Shown: positions 17,955-25,932, counted from the stretch's first letter. The stretch is 64,000 nt of DNA from Clostridium saccharoperbutylacetonicum N1-4(HMT) (GCF_000340885.1 NC_020291.1:4959001-5023000), one strand, 5' to 3'. Numbers and translations: made by a program. The notes: generated from the letters alone by a model not told the origin.

Positions 17955-19073
17955 CTATACAGAGTCTGTATCCCATATAATATCTTTATTTAATATACGA
18001 GTAAATTTTTCTGCTCCTATCTCATTTAAGTGTGAAACATCATAAAAATCGCTATCCTCAAATAATTTATTATTAAAATAATCTAGAAATTGAAAACTAT
18101 ATTGTTCTTTTACTTTGTTAATTATTGAGTAAAATTCTTCTTTCATAGATTGAAGAAAATACTTTGAATAGTATTTTGATACTGGACAAACAACTATTAT
18201 CGGTTTTATATTATTATCTTTTAATAATTGTAAGTATTTTTGTAAAATCTCAGTATTCTCTTTTACTGTTTCATAATAATTTTTATTACAATCCAATAAA
18301 GCTTGCCTCTTTCCATATTCTTCATTAACTAAATCAATTTTTTTATCAGAAGAAGTTATGTTCCATTTCACTTTAGGATATCCATAAATATCTAAATGGA
18401 ATACTTCTTTAACAATATATTCATTATTCTCAGTCTCACTTAAATATCTATCTATGTCCAATAAATGATGTTCTTTACCAATAGCTTTATAATAAGCCTG
18501 TACCTTTCCCTTCATTGCTGAAAGTGACATATCATATTCAAATGAGTAATAACTCAAACTTATTATTACATACTTTAGATTTTTCATTTCTTCCTTGTAT
18601 TTATCTATTGCATAATTAACCAAATTATAGTCATAATACAAATCTTGGCTGTGTCTTGTCAATTTATTAAAATTTTTGATTAATACTTTTTCATTTATTC
18701 CCTTTTCAGCATATGATATTCCAGTAATTATGCCTTCAACATTTTCCCTGTTGTTATATAGCTGTAAAAGGTCAAATTCTACATAACTCCAAAATGAGTC
18801 AATATACTTAAAAAACTGAAGTACTTTCACCTGGTTTATCCCAATCTCAATTAGTTGATTATATATTTCATCATTGAATTGACTTGCTATTATAATATAG
18901 TCAAAATTTATTTCTTTAATATTTTCTGGACAAATAACTTCTTTTTCATCGAATATTTTCCCCCATTTACTCTTATCATTATCACAATAACATACTATAT
19001 CAACATCTTCTTTCAATCCACTATTTACTATTTTTGATGTAGCTCCTGTTCCAAAAATAATTACTTTCTTCAC
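17955..19073 (-). CDS. Rossmann-like module fused to SGNH/DltD-like domain
   Basis: A 372-residue protein. Residues 1-95 are the shared module (VIIFGTGATSKIV, YCDNDKSKWGKIFD, IIIASQFNDEIYNQL). From about residue 112 the SGNH block I appears as GIITGISYAEKGI, with Ser as probable nucleophile, and near residue 348 FYDVSHLNEIGAEKF gives the Asp-x-x-His catalytic pair. SGNH proteins in glycan clusters are acyl esterases or O-acyltransferases. There is no membrane segment, so it is probably cytoplasmic. A GTG start at 19073 follows GGAGG and overlaps the upstream stop by four bases. Acylation of a glycan sugar or of a phosphodiester-linked substituent is possible; this is inference. Confidence 0.7.
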   Translation of the reverse strand: MKKVIIFGTGATSKIVNSGLKEDVDIVCYCDNDKSKWGKIFDEKEVICPENIKEINFDYIIIASQFNDEIYNQLIEIGINQVKVLQFFKYIDSFWSYVEFDLLQLYNNRENVEGIITGISYAEKGINEKVLIKNFNKLTRHSQDLYYDYNLVNYAIDKYKEEMKNLKYVIISLSYYSFEYDMSLSAMKGKVQAYYKAIGKEHHLLDIDRYLSETENNEYIVKEVFHLDIYGYPKVKWNITSSDKKIDLVNEEYGKRQALLDCNKNYYETVKENTEILQKYLQLLKDNNIKPIIVVCPVSKYYSKYFLQSMKEEFYSIINKVKEQYSFQFLDYFNNKLFEDSDFYDVSHLNEIGAEKFTRILNKDIIWDTDSV

Positions 19074-20572
19074 TTTAGAATTTCCTCCAAATAATAAAGT
19101 CCATTATAAAATGCCCCACATATTGAATCATAATCTTCCCATGCATATGTTGTAAGAGATAGCCATATTATTGCATGTATAAGTTTAATATCTTCTTTTC
19201 TTACGTTTTCTCCAATTAATTCAAAAAAGTAATCTTCCGTATCTTCCCATCCATTAGAATCTATTTCCAGATTAATATTATCTTCATTAATATTTATTCT
19301 AAACCTTTTTAAATTAAATTGGTCATAGTTTCCTACTATTGAATAATATAATTTAGCCCAATCATAGGCCACATCTCCATATAATTCAACAAATCCAAAA
19401 TATCCTCTTGGATCAATCAATTTAGGATCAATACCTTCTTTCAAAACTATATTAGAAAAAGTACAATCTCCGTGCAATAATTTAAATTCTTCAATCGAAT
19501 AATTAGAGAACATCTTTTCTAGTTTTTCTTTACTATAAAATATGTTTCGACATTGTCGACCATTTATAGTTATTACCTCTTTATCTGCATAAGGCACTAA
19601 ATCTCTTATTTTATTCAATCTGTCAAATGTCTTAGTTATATAAGCTTCTTTAATACTAAAATAATCTACAGTAGCTTGGCCAAGTTCATGTAGCTCTTTT
19701 AGATTACCTATTATATTTTTTAATATTTCCTTTTTCTGATCGTATGTAAAATCATATTCAAATACATTCTTTCCGTCTATTTTCTCCATTTCTAATGGTT
19801 CAAATGAATAAATTTCCGGAATTTTATTGAAACCTAATTTTTTAACTTCTTTATACCATTTTTTTTCTCTTACAGCTAATTTCTGTCCTTGCTCATCAAT
19901 TCCTTCTTTTATAATTGTCTCTTCCTTAATGATCAATTTATTGAAAGGTCTACATCTATCACTTTCAATCTTTTCATGTTCTTTTAATAATCCAAACTCT
20001 TTAGTCCTATTTAAAGAAACAATATTAAATTTAATTTTTTTGTTTTTCAACCACCTTACAAATTCTCCTGAAGTTGGCACATCTGAAATTATTGATTTTT
20101 CTTTAAATATAAACAAACCTGCAACACCTGTATTTTCAGATGGTACTTCTTCAAATTCACCATTTTCATATCTCCATCTGCACGTGAAATCTTTTGATAA
20201 TCCAATACAATTTGACTCAGTAATACTAATAGTAAAATCATCTGATAACACTAAGTCAGACCATATAAGCATAAATGCTTCTTTATTTGGAATCAATTCA
20301 AGTGCATCATTAATTCCAGCACAGGTACCTTGCTTTCCTCTTGCGTCTACAACCAAGTATTTCACCTCTGCAAATACTTCTAAATAGCTCTTTAGTACAT
20401 CTATTTTATAATCACCTATTATTATAAATTTCTTATCTGGATATTTTTTAAATAGATGAAATATCATTGGAAGATTTTTAATAGGAACTAAAGCCTTAGG
20501 CTTATTACTGGTTAAGTACTCCATTCTTGTTCCTTTTCCACCTGCTTGTACAATAATATATTCAAATTCCAC
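19070..20572 (-). CDS. Bifunctional nucleotidyltransferase / choline-kinase-like phosphotransferase
   Basis: A fusion of about 500 residues. The N-terminal 220 residues form a sugar-nucleotidyltransferase fold (IIVQAGGKGTRMEYLTSNKP, the Gly-rich NTP loop, then KALVPIKNLPMIFHL). The C-terminal 280 residues form an aminoglycoside/choline-kinase-like domain with LLHGDCTFSNIVL (HxDxxxxN catalytic loop) and LIDPRGYFG (metal Asp). The pairing recalls LicC/LicA, which make CDP-choline. A small alcohol, amino acid or sugar would be phosphorylated and then activated as an NDP derivative. The open frame reaches an ATG at 20590, but GAGGTG six bases before a GTG at 20572 marks the likely start. It overlaps the SGNH gene by four bases. 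Confidence 0.8.
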   Translation of the reverse strand: MEFEYIIVQAGGKGTRMEYLTSNKPKALVPIKNLPMIFHLFKKYPDKKFIIIGDYKIDVLKSYLEVFAEVKYLVVDARGKQGTCAGINDALELIPNKEAFMLIWSDLVLSDDFTISITESNCIGLSKDFTCRWRYENGEFEEVPSENTGVAGLFIFKEKSIISDVPTSGEFVRWLKNKKIKFNIVSLNRTKEFGLLKEHEKIESDRCRPFNKLIIKEETIIKEGIDEQGQKLAVREKKWYKEVKKLGFNKIPEIYSFEPLEMEKIDGKNVFEYDFTYDQKKEILKNIIGNLKELHELGQATVDYFSIKEAYITKTFDRLNKIRDLVPYADKEVITINGRQCRNIFYSKEKLEKMFSNYSIEEFKLLHGDCTFSNIVLKEGIDPKLIDPRGYFGFVELYGDVAYDWAKLYYSIVGNYDQFNLKRFRININEDNINLEIDSNGWEDTEDYFFELIGENVRKEDIKLIHAIIWLSLTTYAWEDYDSICGAFYNGLYYLEEILK

Positions 20573-20619
20573 AAAATTCACCTCAATCATAAATCAAGTA
20601 CTATAACTTTAGTTCTTTA

Positions 20620-21654
20620 TTATATATAAACCGCTTCTTCGTAACGAAGCATAGTAATTTCTTTAAATTCTTTTGTATATTTCACTTGTCCTCCATCCAG
20701 GATGCTTAAAATTTGTCGTCCATAATCTGCTCCAGCTTCAAATGATAAAGGAACTCCTCCTCCAAACCTTGGATTAATCTCTAATAAGTAAACTTTTTCT
20801 TCCAGTGTTTTAAAGAATTGTATCGTTAATGGTCCACATAAAGCTAGTCCATTTTTATCCCTTAACTTATTTAAATATTCTATTACTTTCAATGTTTCAT
20901 CTATTATACTTTTATTTTTTTCAGTAGCACTTTTTACTACTTCTCCTGATCTAACTTCAATTCTTTTTCTTGGCACTATATATATTGGATTTCCACTTAA
21001 ATCTACTAAGGTATCAACTGTATATTCATCTCCTGAAATAAATTCTTGTATCATTCCATCCTTTACATATTCTTCAAAGAATTTCAATTCTTTAAAATTA
21101 TTAATTTTAAAGACATTATCGCTACCCATTCCACATTTAGGTTTTACTATTAATGGAAATTTATCAATATCACCATAAGTTAAAATGTCTCCAAGTTCAG
21201 TTTTTGAATAAACCTTAGGTATATTAATTACTGAATTAACAAAATACTCATAAGTTTCTTCTTTATCTTTACATATATTTAATATTTCTTTATTACTTAA
21301 TAATACAATCGTTCCTATACTATAAAATTGACTTCTTTCATTATGTAATATTTCAAATTCTCCTTCATATAAAGGAATCAATACTTTAACTTTTTCTTTT
21401 TTACAAATTTCCATTAACGTCTCAATGTAATTTTTTTCACTTGCTTTTGGAATTTTATAAAATTTATGTACAAAAGCTTTAGCCGGATTAATTTCACTTG
21501 CATCTACACCAATCACCTTAAAACTTTTACTTAAATGTTTGATAAGCTGCACTCTTTTTCCTATAGAAGTTAGCAATAAACTTGGTTTATTATCCTTAAT
21601 TATCCTTTGTCCATTGTCCATCGTACATTGATTATTTGTATTTTTCATAATCAT
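20620..21654 (-). CDS. ATP-grasp ligase (carbamoyl-phosphate-synthase-like)
   Basis: A 344-residue ATP-grasp enzyme. The usual opening of this family, SLLLTSIGKRVQLIKHL, begins only at about residue 25. FPLIVKPKCGMGSDNVFKI near 170 is the ATP-binding Lys and glycine-rich loop, and VYLLEINPRFGGGVPLSFEA near 295 holds the metal-binding Glu/Asn. It probably forms an amide or carboxyl-phosphate bond to an amino acid or sugar acid. AAGAAGG lies five bases before the ATG at 21654, which overlaps the PseB-like gene by 23 bases. The first 24 residues are partly encoded by a repeat-like ATGTAC/ATGGACA stretch (21606-21638); a TTG downstream could be the original start. Confidence 0.75.
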   Translation of the reverse strand: MIMKNTNNQCTMDNGQRIIKDNKPSLLLTSIGKRVQLIKHLSKSFKVIGVDASEINPAKAFVHKFYKIPKASEKNYIETLMEICKKEKVKVLIPLYEGEFEILHNERSQFYSIGTIVLLSNKEILNICKDKEETYEYFVNSVINIPKVYSKTELGDILTYGDIDKFPLIVKPKCGMGSDNVFKINNFKELKFFEEYVKDGMIQEFISGDEYTVDTLVDLSGNPIYIVPRKRIEVRSGEVVKSATEKNKSIIDETLKVIEYLNKLRDKNGLALCGPLTIQFFKTLEEKVYLLEINPRFGGGVPLSFEAGADYGRQILSILDGGQVKYTKEFKEITMLRYEEAVYI

Positions 21655-22657
21655 ATAAGCCTTCTTTTTTAAGCACTTCTCTTAATTTTTGCACATTAAG
21701 CCATTCTTTATTAGTTCCAGAATTATATTCAAAACCATCTTCTACTAATTTTCCACCTGGAGTCATATGATTTTGAGAATTCCACCAGTCGAAGTGAGGA
21801 TATATTATATAATGTTTTTCATATTCATAAGTCATTCTTGAATCATCTTTGGCAACCATTACTTCGTCAAGTTTTTCGCCTTCTCTTATTCCTATTTCCT
21901 CTATATCAGCATTATTTAACATTGCAAAAGCTAAATCAGTAATTTTAAAGGAAGGTATCTTTGAAATATAAGTTTCTCCTCCTCTTGATTCTTTAAGAGC
22001 TTTAATTACCAAATCTACGCCTTCATCTAAGGTTATCCAAAATCTCGTCATTCTTGTATCAGTTATCGGTAATACCTTCTTGCCTTCTTTTATTAGTGCT
22101 TCAAAAAATGGAATTACAGATCCTCGACTTCCCGATACATTTCCATATCTAACAACTGAAAAAACTGTTCCATGTCCAGCTGAATAAGCGTTGCCTGAAA
22201 TAAATAATTTATCCGAAACAAGCTTTGTTCCTCCATATAAATTTATTGGATTAACAGCTTTATCAGTAGATAACGCTACAACCTTTTTAACATTACAATC
22301 AATTGCTGCATCAACAATATTTTGCGCTCCATGAATATTAGTTTTTATAGCTTCAAAAGGATTATATTCACATGCTGGGACTTGTTTCATTGCAGCTGCA
22401 TGAATTACATAATCTATATCTTTAAAAGCTCTATAAAGCCTTTCTTTATCCCTAACATCTCCAATGAAAAATCTCAATTTATGTACTTTATCAGGATACT
22501 TGATTGAAAAATTCTTCCTCATTACATCCTGCTTAAATTCATCTCTTGAATATATTATAATTTTCTTCGGATCATACTCATTTAGAATTCTTTCAGTAAA
22601 CTTTTTACCAAAAGAACCTGTACCACCTGTTATTAAAATTGATTTACCATTTAACAT
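21632..22657 (-). CDS. pseB: PseB-like UDP-GlcNAc 4,6-dehydratase (inverting type)
   Basis: A 341-residue extended SDR. ILITGGTGSFGKKF is the NAD-binding glycine loop, VIHAAAMKQVPACEYNP and ALSTDKAVNPINLYGGTK carry the Asp-Lys and Tyr-x-x-x-Lys catalytic groups typical of PseB/FlaA1, and MTRFWITLDEGVDLV and GIREGEKLDEVM are further family blocks. PseB converts UDP-GlcNAc to the 4-keto-6-deoxy-L-AltNAc nucleotide, the first step toward pseudaminic acid and some other modified amino sugars. GGAGGGG precedes the ATG. It is the first sugar-making gene after the Maf gene. No PseC, PseG or PseI is visible in the window, so the end product is open. Confidence 0.85.
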   Translation of the reverse strand: MLNGKSILITGGTGSFGKKFTERILNEYDPKKIIIYSRDEFKQDVMRKNFSIKYPDKVHKLRFFIGDVRDKERLYRAFKDIDYVIHAAAMKQVPACEYNPFEAIKTNIHGAQNIVDAAIDCNVKKVVALSTDKAVNPINLYGGTKLVSDKLFISGNAYSAGHGTVFSVVRYGNVSGSRGSVIPFFEALIKEGKKVLPITDTRMTRFWITLDEGVDLVIKALKESRGGETYISKIPSFKITDLAFAMLNNADIEEIGIREGEKLDEVMVAKDDSRMTYEYEKHYIIYPHFDWWNSQNHMTPGGKLVEDGFEYNSGTNKEWLNVQKLREVLKKEGLYDYEKYK

Positions 22658-22705
22658 GCTACCCCTCCAAATACATAGTATTAAAATATATACACTTTAA
22701 ATTTC

Positions 22706-23053
22706 TTAACGATTAATTATCTCTCCTAACTTATCTTTAATATCGTTTAAGATTGGTGTTATTTCATAACTAAACAAATCACCTACTAATATAAAATCTT
22801 CATTGTCTAAAGCTTCTATAGTTTCTTCTAGCTTTTCATTCAAATCTCCAACAGATATTTCTACTTTTTGAAGATCTCTAGTTAAACTTATTACTTGAGT
22901 AATCCATTCTATACCATCGCAAATCAATGGAATTAACTTCACTCCTTTTTCTTCATTTCCACTATTTATTGCATTTCCTAATTCGTTAATTCCACTATTC
23001 AAATTATCTATATAATTATAAGCATCCTTCAATACTTCAAGCTTATTTTCCAT
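22706..23053 (-). CDS. Small acidic helical protein of unknown function
   Basis: A 115-residue protein, almost entirely predicted helix (ENKLEVLKDAYNYIDNLNSG, then VGDLNEKLEETIEALDNEDF), acidic, with no signal peptide or membrane segment. I do not recognise a named family. The ATG at 23053 has GGAG seven bases upstream; an ATG at 23059 is too close to that site. The start lies inside the end of the Maf gene (11-base overlap), so the two are translationally coupled. Position directly after Maf suggests a chaperone or adaptor for the flagellin glycosyltransferase, but that rests on context only. Confidence 0.65.
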   Translation of the reverse strand: MENKLEVLKDAYNYIDNLNSGINELGNAINSGNEEKGVKLIPLICDGIEWITQVISLTRDLQKVEISVGDLNEKLEETIEALDNEDFILVGDLFSYEITPILNDIKDKLGEIINR

Positions 23054-24785
23054 CACCATTCTCCTTTAATTCTTTAACTGTATTTTCTATTTTATTATAA
23101 CATTCTTTTACAATATTTTTTATTCCTGCATAAATTGCAGCTGATCTTTCAACATTCTTTTTAAACATAACTTTTTCAGAATCATTTTTATTTATTACAA
23201 ACTCGTTATTACTTTCCACTTCATATATCATTCTGCTTAATGCAAAATTAAGGATATATAATTCTTCTAAATTTCTTCTAATTTCTTGATCAACTTTGTT
23301 TAATGCATTTTCACTTTCATATAACTTTTTATCATTTTTTATATTATAGCTTTGTTTATAATCCTTTAATAATCTATCTGCTTTTTCACACAGCTTTATG
23401 TATTTGTTAAAATTCTTTAATGACTCTTCTAATTTTTCAATTATAATTTTTGTTTTATCTTCTTTTTCCAAATATTCATTCAAATCAACAACATCGTATT
23501 TATCTAATTTTTTTAAAACTTCCGATAATTTTTCATTTTTTGCTCCCCTAATATTAGCTCCACCTTCAGTAGCATTTATAAATTCAATTTCTGGGCATGC
23601 ATCTATTATTTGTTCCATTGATTTTTTATAATCATTTAATAATAAACTAGTCCTTACAGGTTCCCCATTTATATCTTCCACATATATATCATCATCACGT
23701 TTGTACTCATCAAATCCCCATTCTCTCCATCTATTTCCCGATGATATATCATGTCCTCGTTCTCCAGTATATGCAAAATCTTGACCTATAAAAATAATCG
23801 GACTACATCCCATATATATAGCTAAAACTGTTAAACTATGTGCTATCGAACCTCCGCAGCTTAAAATATAAGGAGGTTCATCCCATAAATCATCTAAAAA
23901 TGTATTTATTCTAGTAATAAAATTATTTTTATTGTGTTTTTCTAAAATTCCAGGATGTATTTGATCGTTATAAATAAGGGGACAATTTATCTTATCAATA
24001 TATTTTTCTACGAGTCTATATGAAACATCAGCTGGGTCAACAACACCAATTGCATTTGGCATTATATTTTTTTCCATTAATGTTGTTAAAGTTCTTCCAC
24101 CACTTAAAATCAAAGCATTTTTTACATTTTTTAAATTATCAATATTTTTACTCAAAGATGGTCCTGCTGAAACTATTATAGCAGGTTTATTCTCATATTT
24201 TCCCCTTAAATTATTTACCATTGTTGATTTAGCAATATACTTTAAGTTTCTTAAAAAATTATCAAATCTCAACTCTCCCGAAACAATTCCTGTATTCCTT
24301 ACCAAAATAACGCTGATCAGTTCATCTCTTATAAGATAATAAGTTTTCATTAATTCCTTTTTATAAACTTTTAAATACTTACCATAAATTAGTGTTTGTA
24401 GCTGATTAACATTAACTTCATTTATATTTTCAGCAAAAAACAATTTAATATCATCATTATCTTCAAGCAATGTAACTCTTGGATTTTCTAATATTCTTCT
24501 AATTTTTAAATCTTTTTTGCAATATTCTTTCAACTCTTTATTAAACTCTATAATTAAAATTTTACTATTTTCATAAGTTATTTTTAGTAATTCTTCAATG
24601 TGTTCAGCAAAAGACAATCCAAAGACTACATAATTATCTTTTTCTGTTATTTGATCTAAATTGCTCAAAAACTTTTCAATTTCTCGCTTTTGATTGTATT
24701 TGCTTCCCAAATACATTTTTTTGTCATCTATATTAACTTTTAATATCTTATATCCATCTTTTGACACATCTATCTCTAAACTCAT
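23043..24785 (-). CDS. Maf-type motility-associated glycosyltransferase (DUF115)
   Basis: A 580-residue protein with the central DUF115 core: PAIIVSAGPSLSKNIDNLKN near residue 204, NAIGVVDPADVSYRLVEKYI near 250, SCGGSIAHSLTVLAIYMGCS near 310 and FIGQDFAYTGERGH near 335. The C-terminal 150 residues are helical and charged. Maf proteins transfer nonulosonic acids or related sugars onto Ser/Thr of flagellin and are usually encoded beside flagellin, as here (148 bases after its stop). A sigma-28-like promoter lies just upstream. AAGGAG is about 12 bases from the ATG. It is the best evidence that the island's product is attached to flagellin. Confidence 0.85.
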   Translation of the reverse strand: MSLEIDVSKDGYKILKVNIDDKKMYLGSKYNQKREIEKFLSNLDQITEKDNYVVFGLSFAEHIEELLKITYENSKILIIEFNKELKEYCKKDLKIRRILENPRVTLLEDNDDIKLFFAENINEVNVNQLQTLIYGKYLKVYKKELMKTYYLIRDELISVILVRNTGIVSGELRFDNFLRNLKYIAKSTMVNNLRGKYENKPAIIVSAGPSLSKNIDNLKNVKNALILSGGRTLTTLMEKNIMPNAIGVVDPADVSYRLVEKYIDKINCPLIYNDQIHPGILEKHNKNNFITRINTFLDDLWDEPPYILSCGGSIAHSLTVLAIYMGCSPIIFIGQDFAYTGERGHDISSGNRWREWGFDEYKRDDDIYVEDINGEPVRTSLLLNDYKKSMEQIIDACPEIEFINATEGGANIRGAKNEKLSEVLKKLDKYDVVDLNEYLEKEDKTKIIIEKLEESLKNFNKYIKLCEKADRLLKDYKQSYNIKNDKKLYESENALNKVDQEIRRNLEELYILNFALSRMIYEVESNNEFVINKNDSEKVMFKKNVERSAAIYAGIKNIVKECYNKIENTVKELKENGDGK

Positions 24786-24811
24786 GCTATCACTTCACTC
24801 CTTATAAGTAA

Positions 24812-24838
24812 TTATCGACAGCTTTCATTTTTTCTTAA
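24812..24838 (-). promoter_or_regulatory. Candidate sigma-28 promoter of the glycan island
   Basis: On the minus strand a GTCGATAA box (24819-24812) matches the sigma-28 -10 consensus GCCGATAA at seven of eight positions. A TTAA/TAAG element lies about 14-15 bases upstream (near 24838-24834), so the -35 box is weaker than the -10. It sits 27 bases before the Maf start and after the flagellin terminator. It is a pattern match only. Confidence 0.5.
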
Positions 24839-24887
24839 ATATTATTTTTAAATAACTTTAATTCAAAGCATAATTCTATATTTTTTT

Positions 24888-24919
24888 AATAAAAAAAGAG
24901 TGCCAAAACGACACTCTTT
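24888..24919 (-). terminator. Flagellin rho-independent terminator
   Basis: On the minus strand AAAGAGTG (24919-24912) pairs with CACTCTTT (24902-24895) across a nine-base loop, and the stem runs into a T tract. It begins 13 bases after the flagellin stop and would end a monocistronic flagellin message before the Maf promoter. Confidence 0.85.
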
Positions 24920-24932
24920 AATTCTTATAAAA

Positions 24933-25832
24933 TTAGCCTTGTAATAAGTTAAGAACTTTGTTTGGTTGTTGGTTAGCTTGAGCTAACATTGATTGTGCAG
25001 CTTGAGTTAAGATATTGTTCTTAGTGTAATTCATCATTTCCTTAGCCATATCTGTATCTCTTATTCTTGATTCTGCTGCTTGTAAGTTTTCTGATGTATT
25101 ATCAGTAGCAGTAATAGTATGTTCTAATCTGTTTTGAACAGCTCCTAAGTTAGCTCTCATTGTTGATACTTGGTTAATAGCATCATCAATAACCTTTAAT
25201 GCAGCAACTGCTCCACCTTGGCTTGAAAGAGAAATATTACTTAAGCTTGCTTCAGCATTAACTGTAGTTGTACCTACCCCATTACTATAACTCATTTGAG
25301 CGAAACCAGTACCAGTAGCATTCTTAGTTCCAAGGTTGTTTGCTTTAGCAGAACTTAATTGTACTGATATATCATTACCTTTTTCTCCACCAACTTGGAA
25401 TGTAACTTTTCCAGCTGCAGAACCAGTTAAGTTGATTCCATTGAAGTTAGTTGTAGAAGCTATTCTTGAGATTTCTGATTTTAATTGAGCAACTTCTGTT
25501 TGAATTTGCTTTCTATCAGCTGATTGTAAAGTTCCATTAGAAGCTTGAGTAGCTAATGTTTTAAGTCTTTGTAACATTGCATGAGTTTCAGTCATTGCAC
25601 CTTCAGCAGTTTGTACTAAAGATACACCATCTTGAGCATTAGTTGAACCTTGATCTAATCCTCTGATTTGAGATCTCATTTTTTCAGAGATTGCTAATCC
25701 TGCAGCATCGTCTCCAGCTCTGTTGATTTTTTGACCTGAGCTTAATTTTTCAATAGATTTTGAAGCAGCTCCTGTGTTGATTCCCATTTGTCTGTGTGCA
25801 TTCATAGCACTAAGATTGTGATTAATTATCAT
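24933..25832 (-). CDS. fliC: Flagellin
   Basis: A compact 299-residue flagellin. The conserved D0/D1 N-terminus (MIINHNLSAMNAHRQMG, SSGQKINRAGDDAAGLAISE) and C-terminus (LGAVQNRLEHTI, AESRIRDTDMAKEMM, QANQQPNKVLNLLQG) are intact. The variable centre is short and rich in Ser, Thr, Gly and Asn, giving candidate O-glycosylation sites for the neighbouring Maf enzyme. The frame extends to 25871, but the ATG at 25832 has AAGGAGG eight bases upstream and gives the standard flagellin start. The gene is flanked by a sigma-28-like promoter with a structured leader and by a strong terminator. Codon choice is more uniform than in the glycan genes, as expected for high expression. It is exported by the flagellar system and forms the filament. 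Confidence 0.97.
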   Translation of the reverse strand: MIINHNLSAMNAHRQMGINTGAASKSIEKLSSGQKINRAGDDAAGLAISEKMRSQIRGLDQGSTNAQDGVSLVQTAEGAMTETHAMLQRLKTLATQASNGTLQSADRKQIQTEVAQLKSEISRIASTTNFNGINLTGSAAGKVTFQVGGEKGNDISVQLSSAKANNLGTKNATGTGFAQMSYSNGVGTTTVNAEASLSNISLSSQGGAVAALKVIDDAINQVSTMRANLGAVQNRLEHTITATDNTSENLQAAESRIRDTDMAKEMMNYTKNNILTQAAQSMLAQANQQPNKVLNLLQG

Positions 25833-25840
25833 TATAATTT

Positions 25841-25881
25841 CCTCCTTGATTTTTGAAATTTGGACTTCCATGTCCTAATTT
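25841..25881 (-). promoter_or_regulatory. Candidate CsrA binding region in the flagellin leader
   Basis: In the leader RNA a hairpin pairs AAATT and GGAC (25881-25872) with GTCC and AATTT (25865-25856) around the loop ATGGAA, so GGA is exposed in the loop. A second GGA-rich site is the Shine-Dalgarno AAGGAGG (25847-25841). A hairpin GGA plus an SD-overlapping GGA is the arrangement known for CsrA control of hag in Bacillus subtilis. CsrA and FliW are encoded about 3.5 kb upstream. Confidence 0.6.
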
Positions 25882-25932
25882 AAAATAATTTATATCAACT
25901 CTTAAGAGTTAATAGCTTAAGCTTATGTTTAT

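Noticed and set aside
25833..25871. A 13-residue N-terminal extension of flagellin
   Set aside because: It runs through the predicted CsrA hairpin and the Shine-Dalgarno; flagellins begin at MIINHN here.
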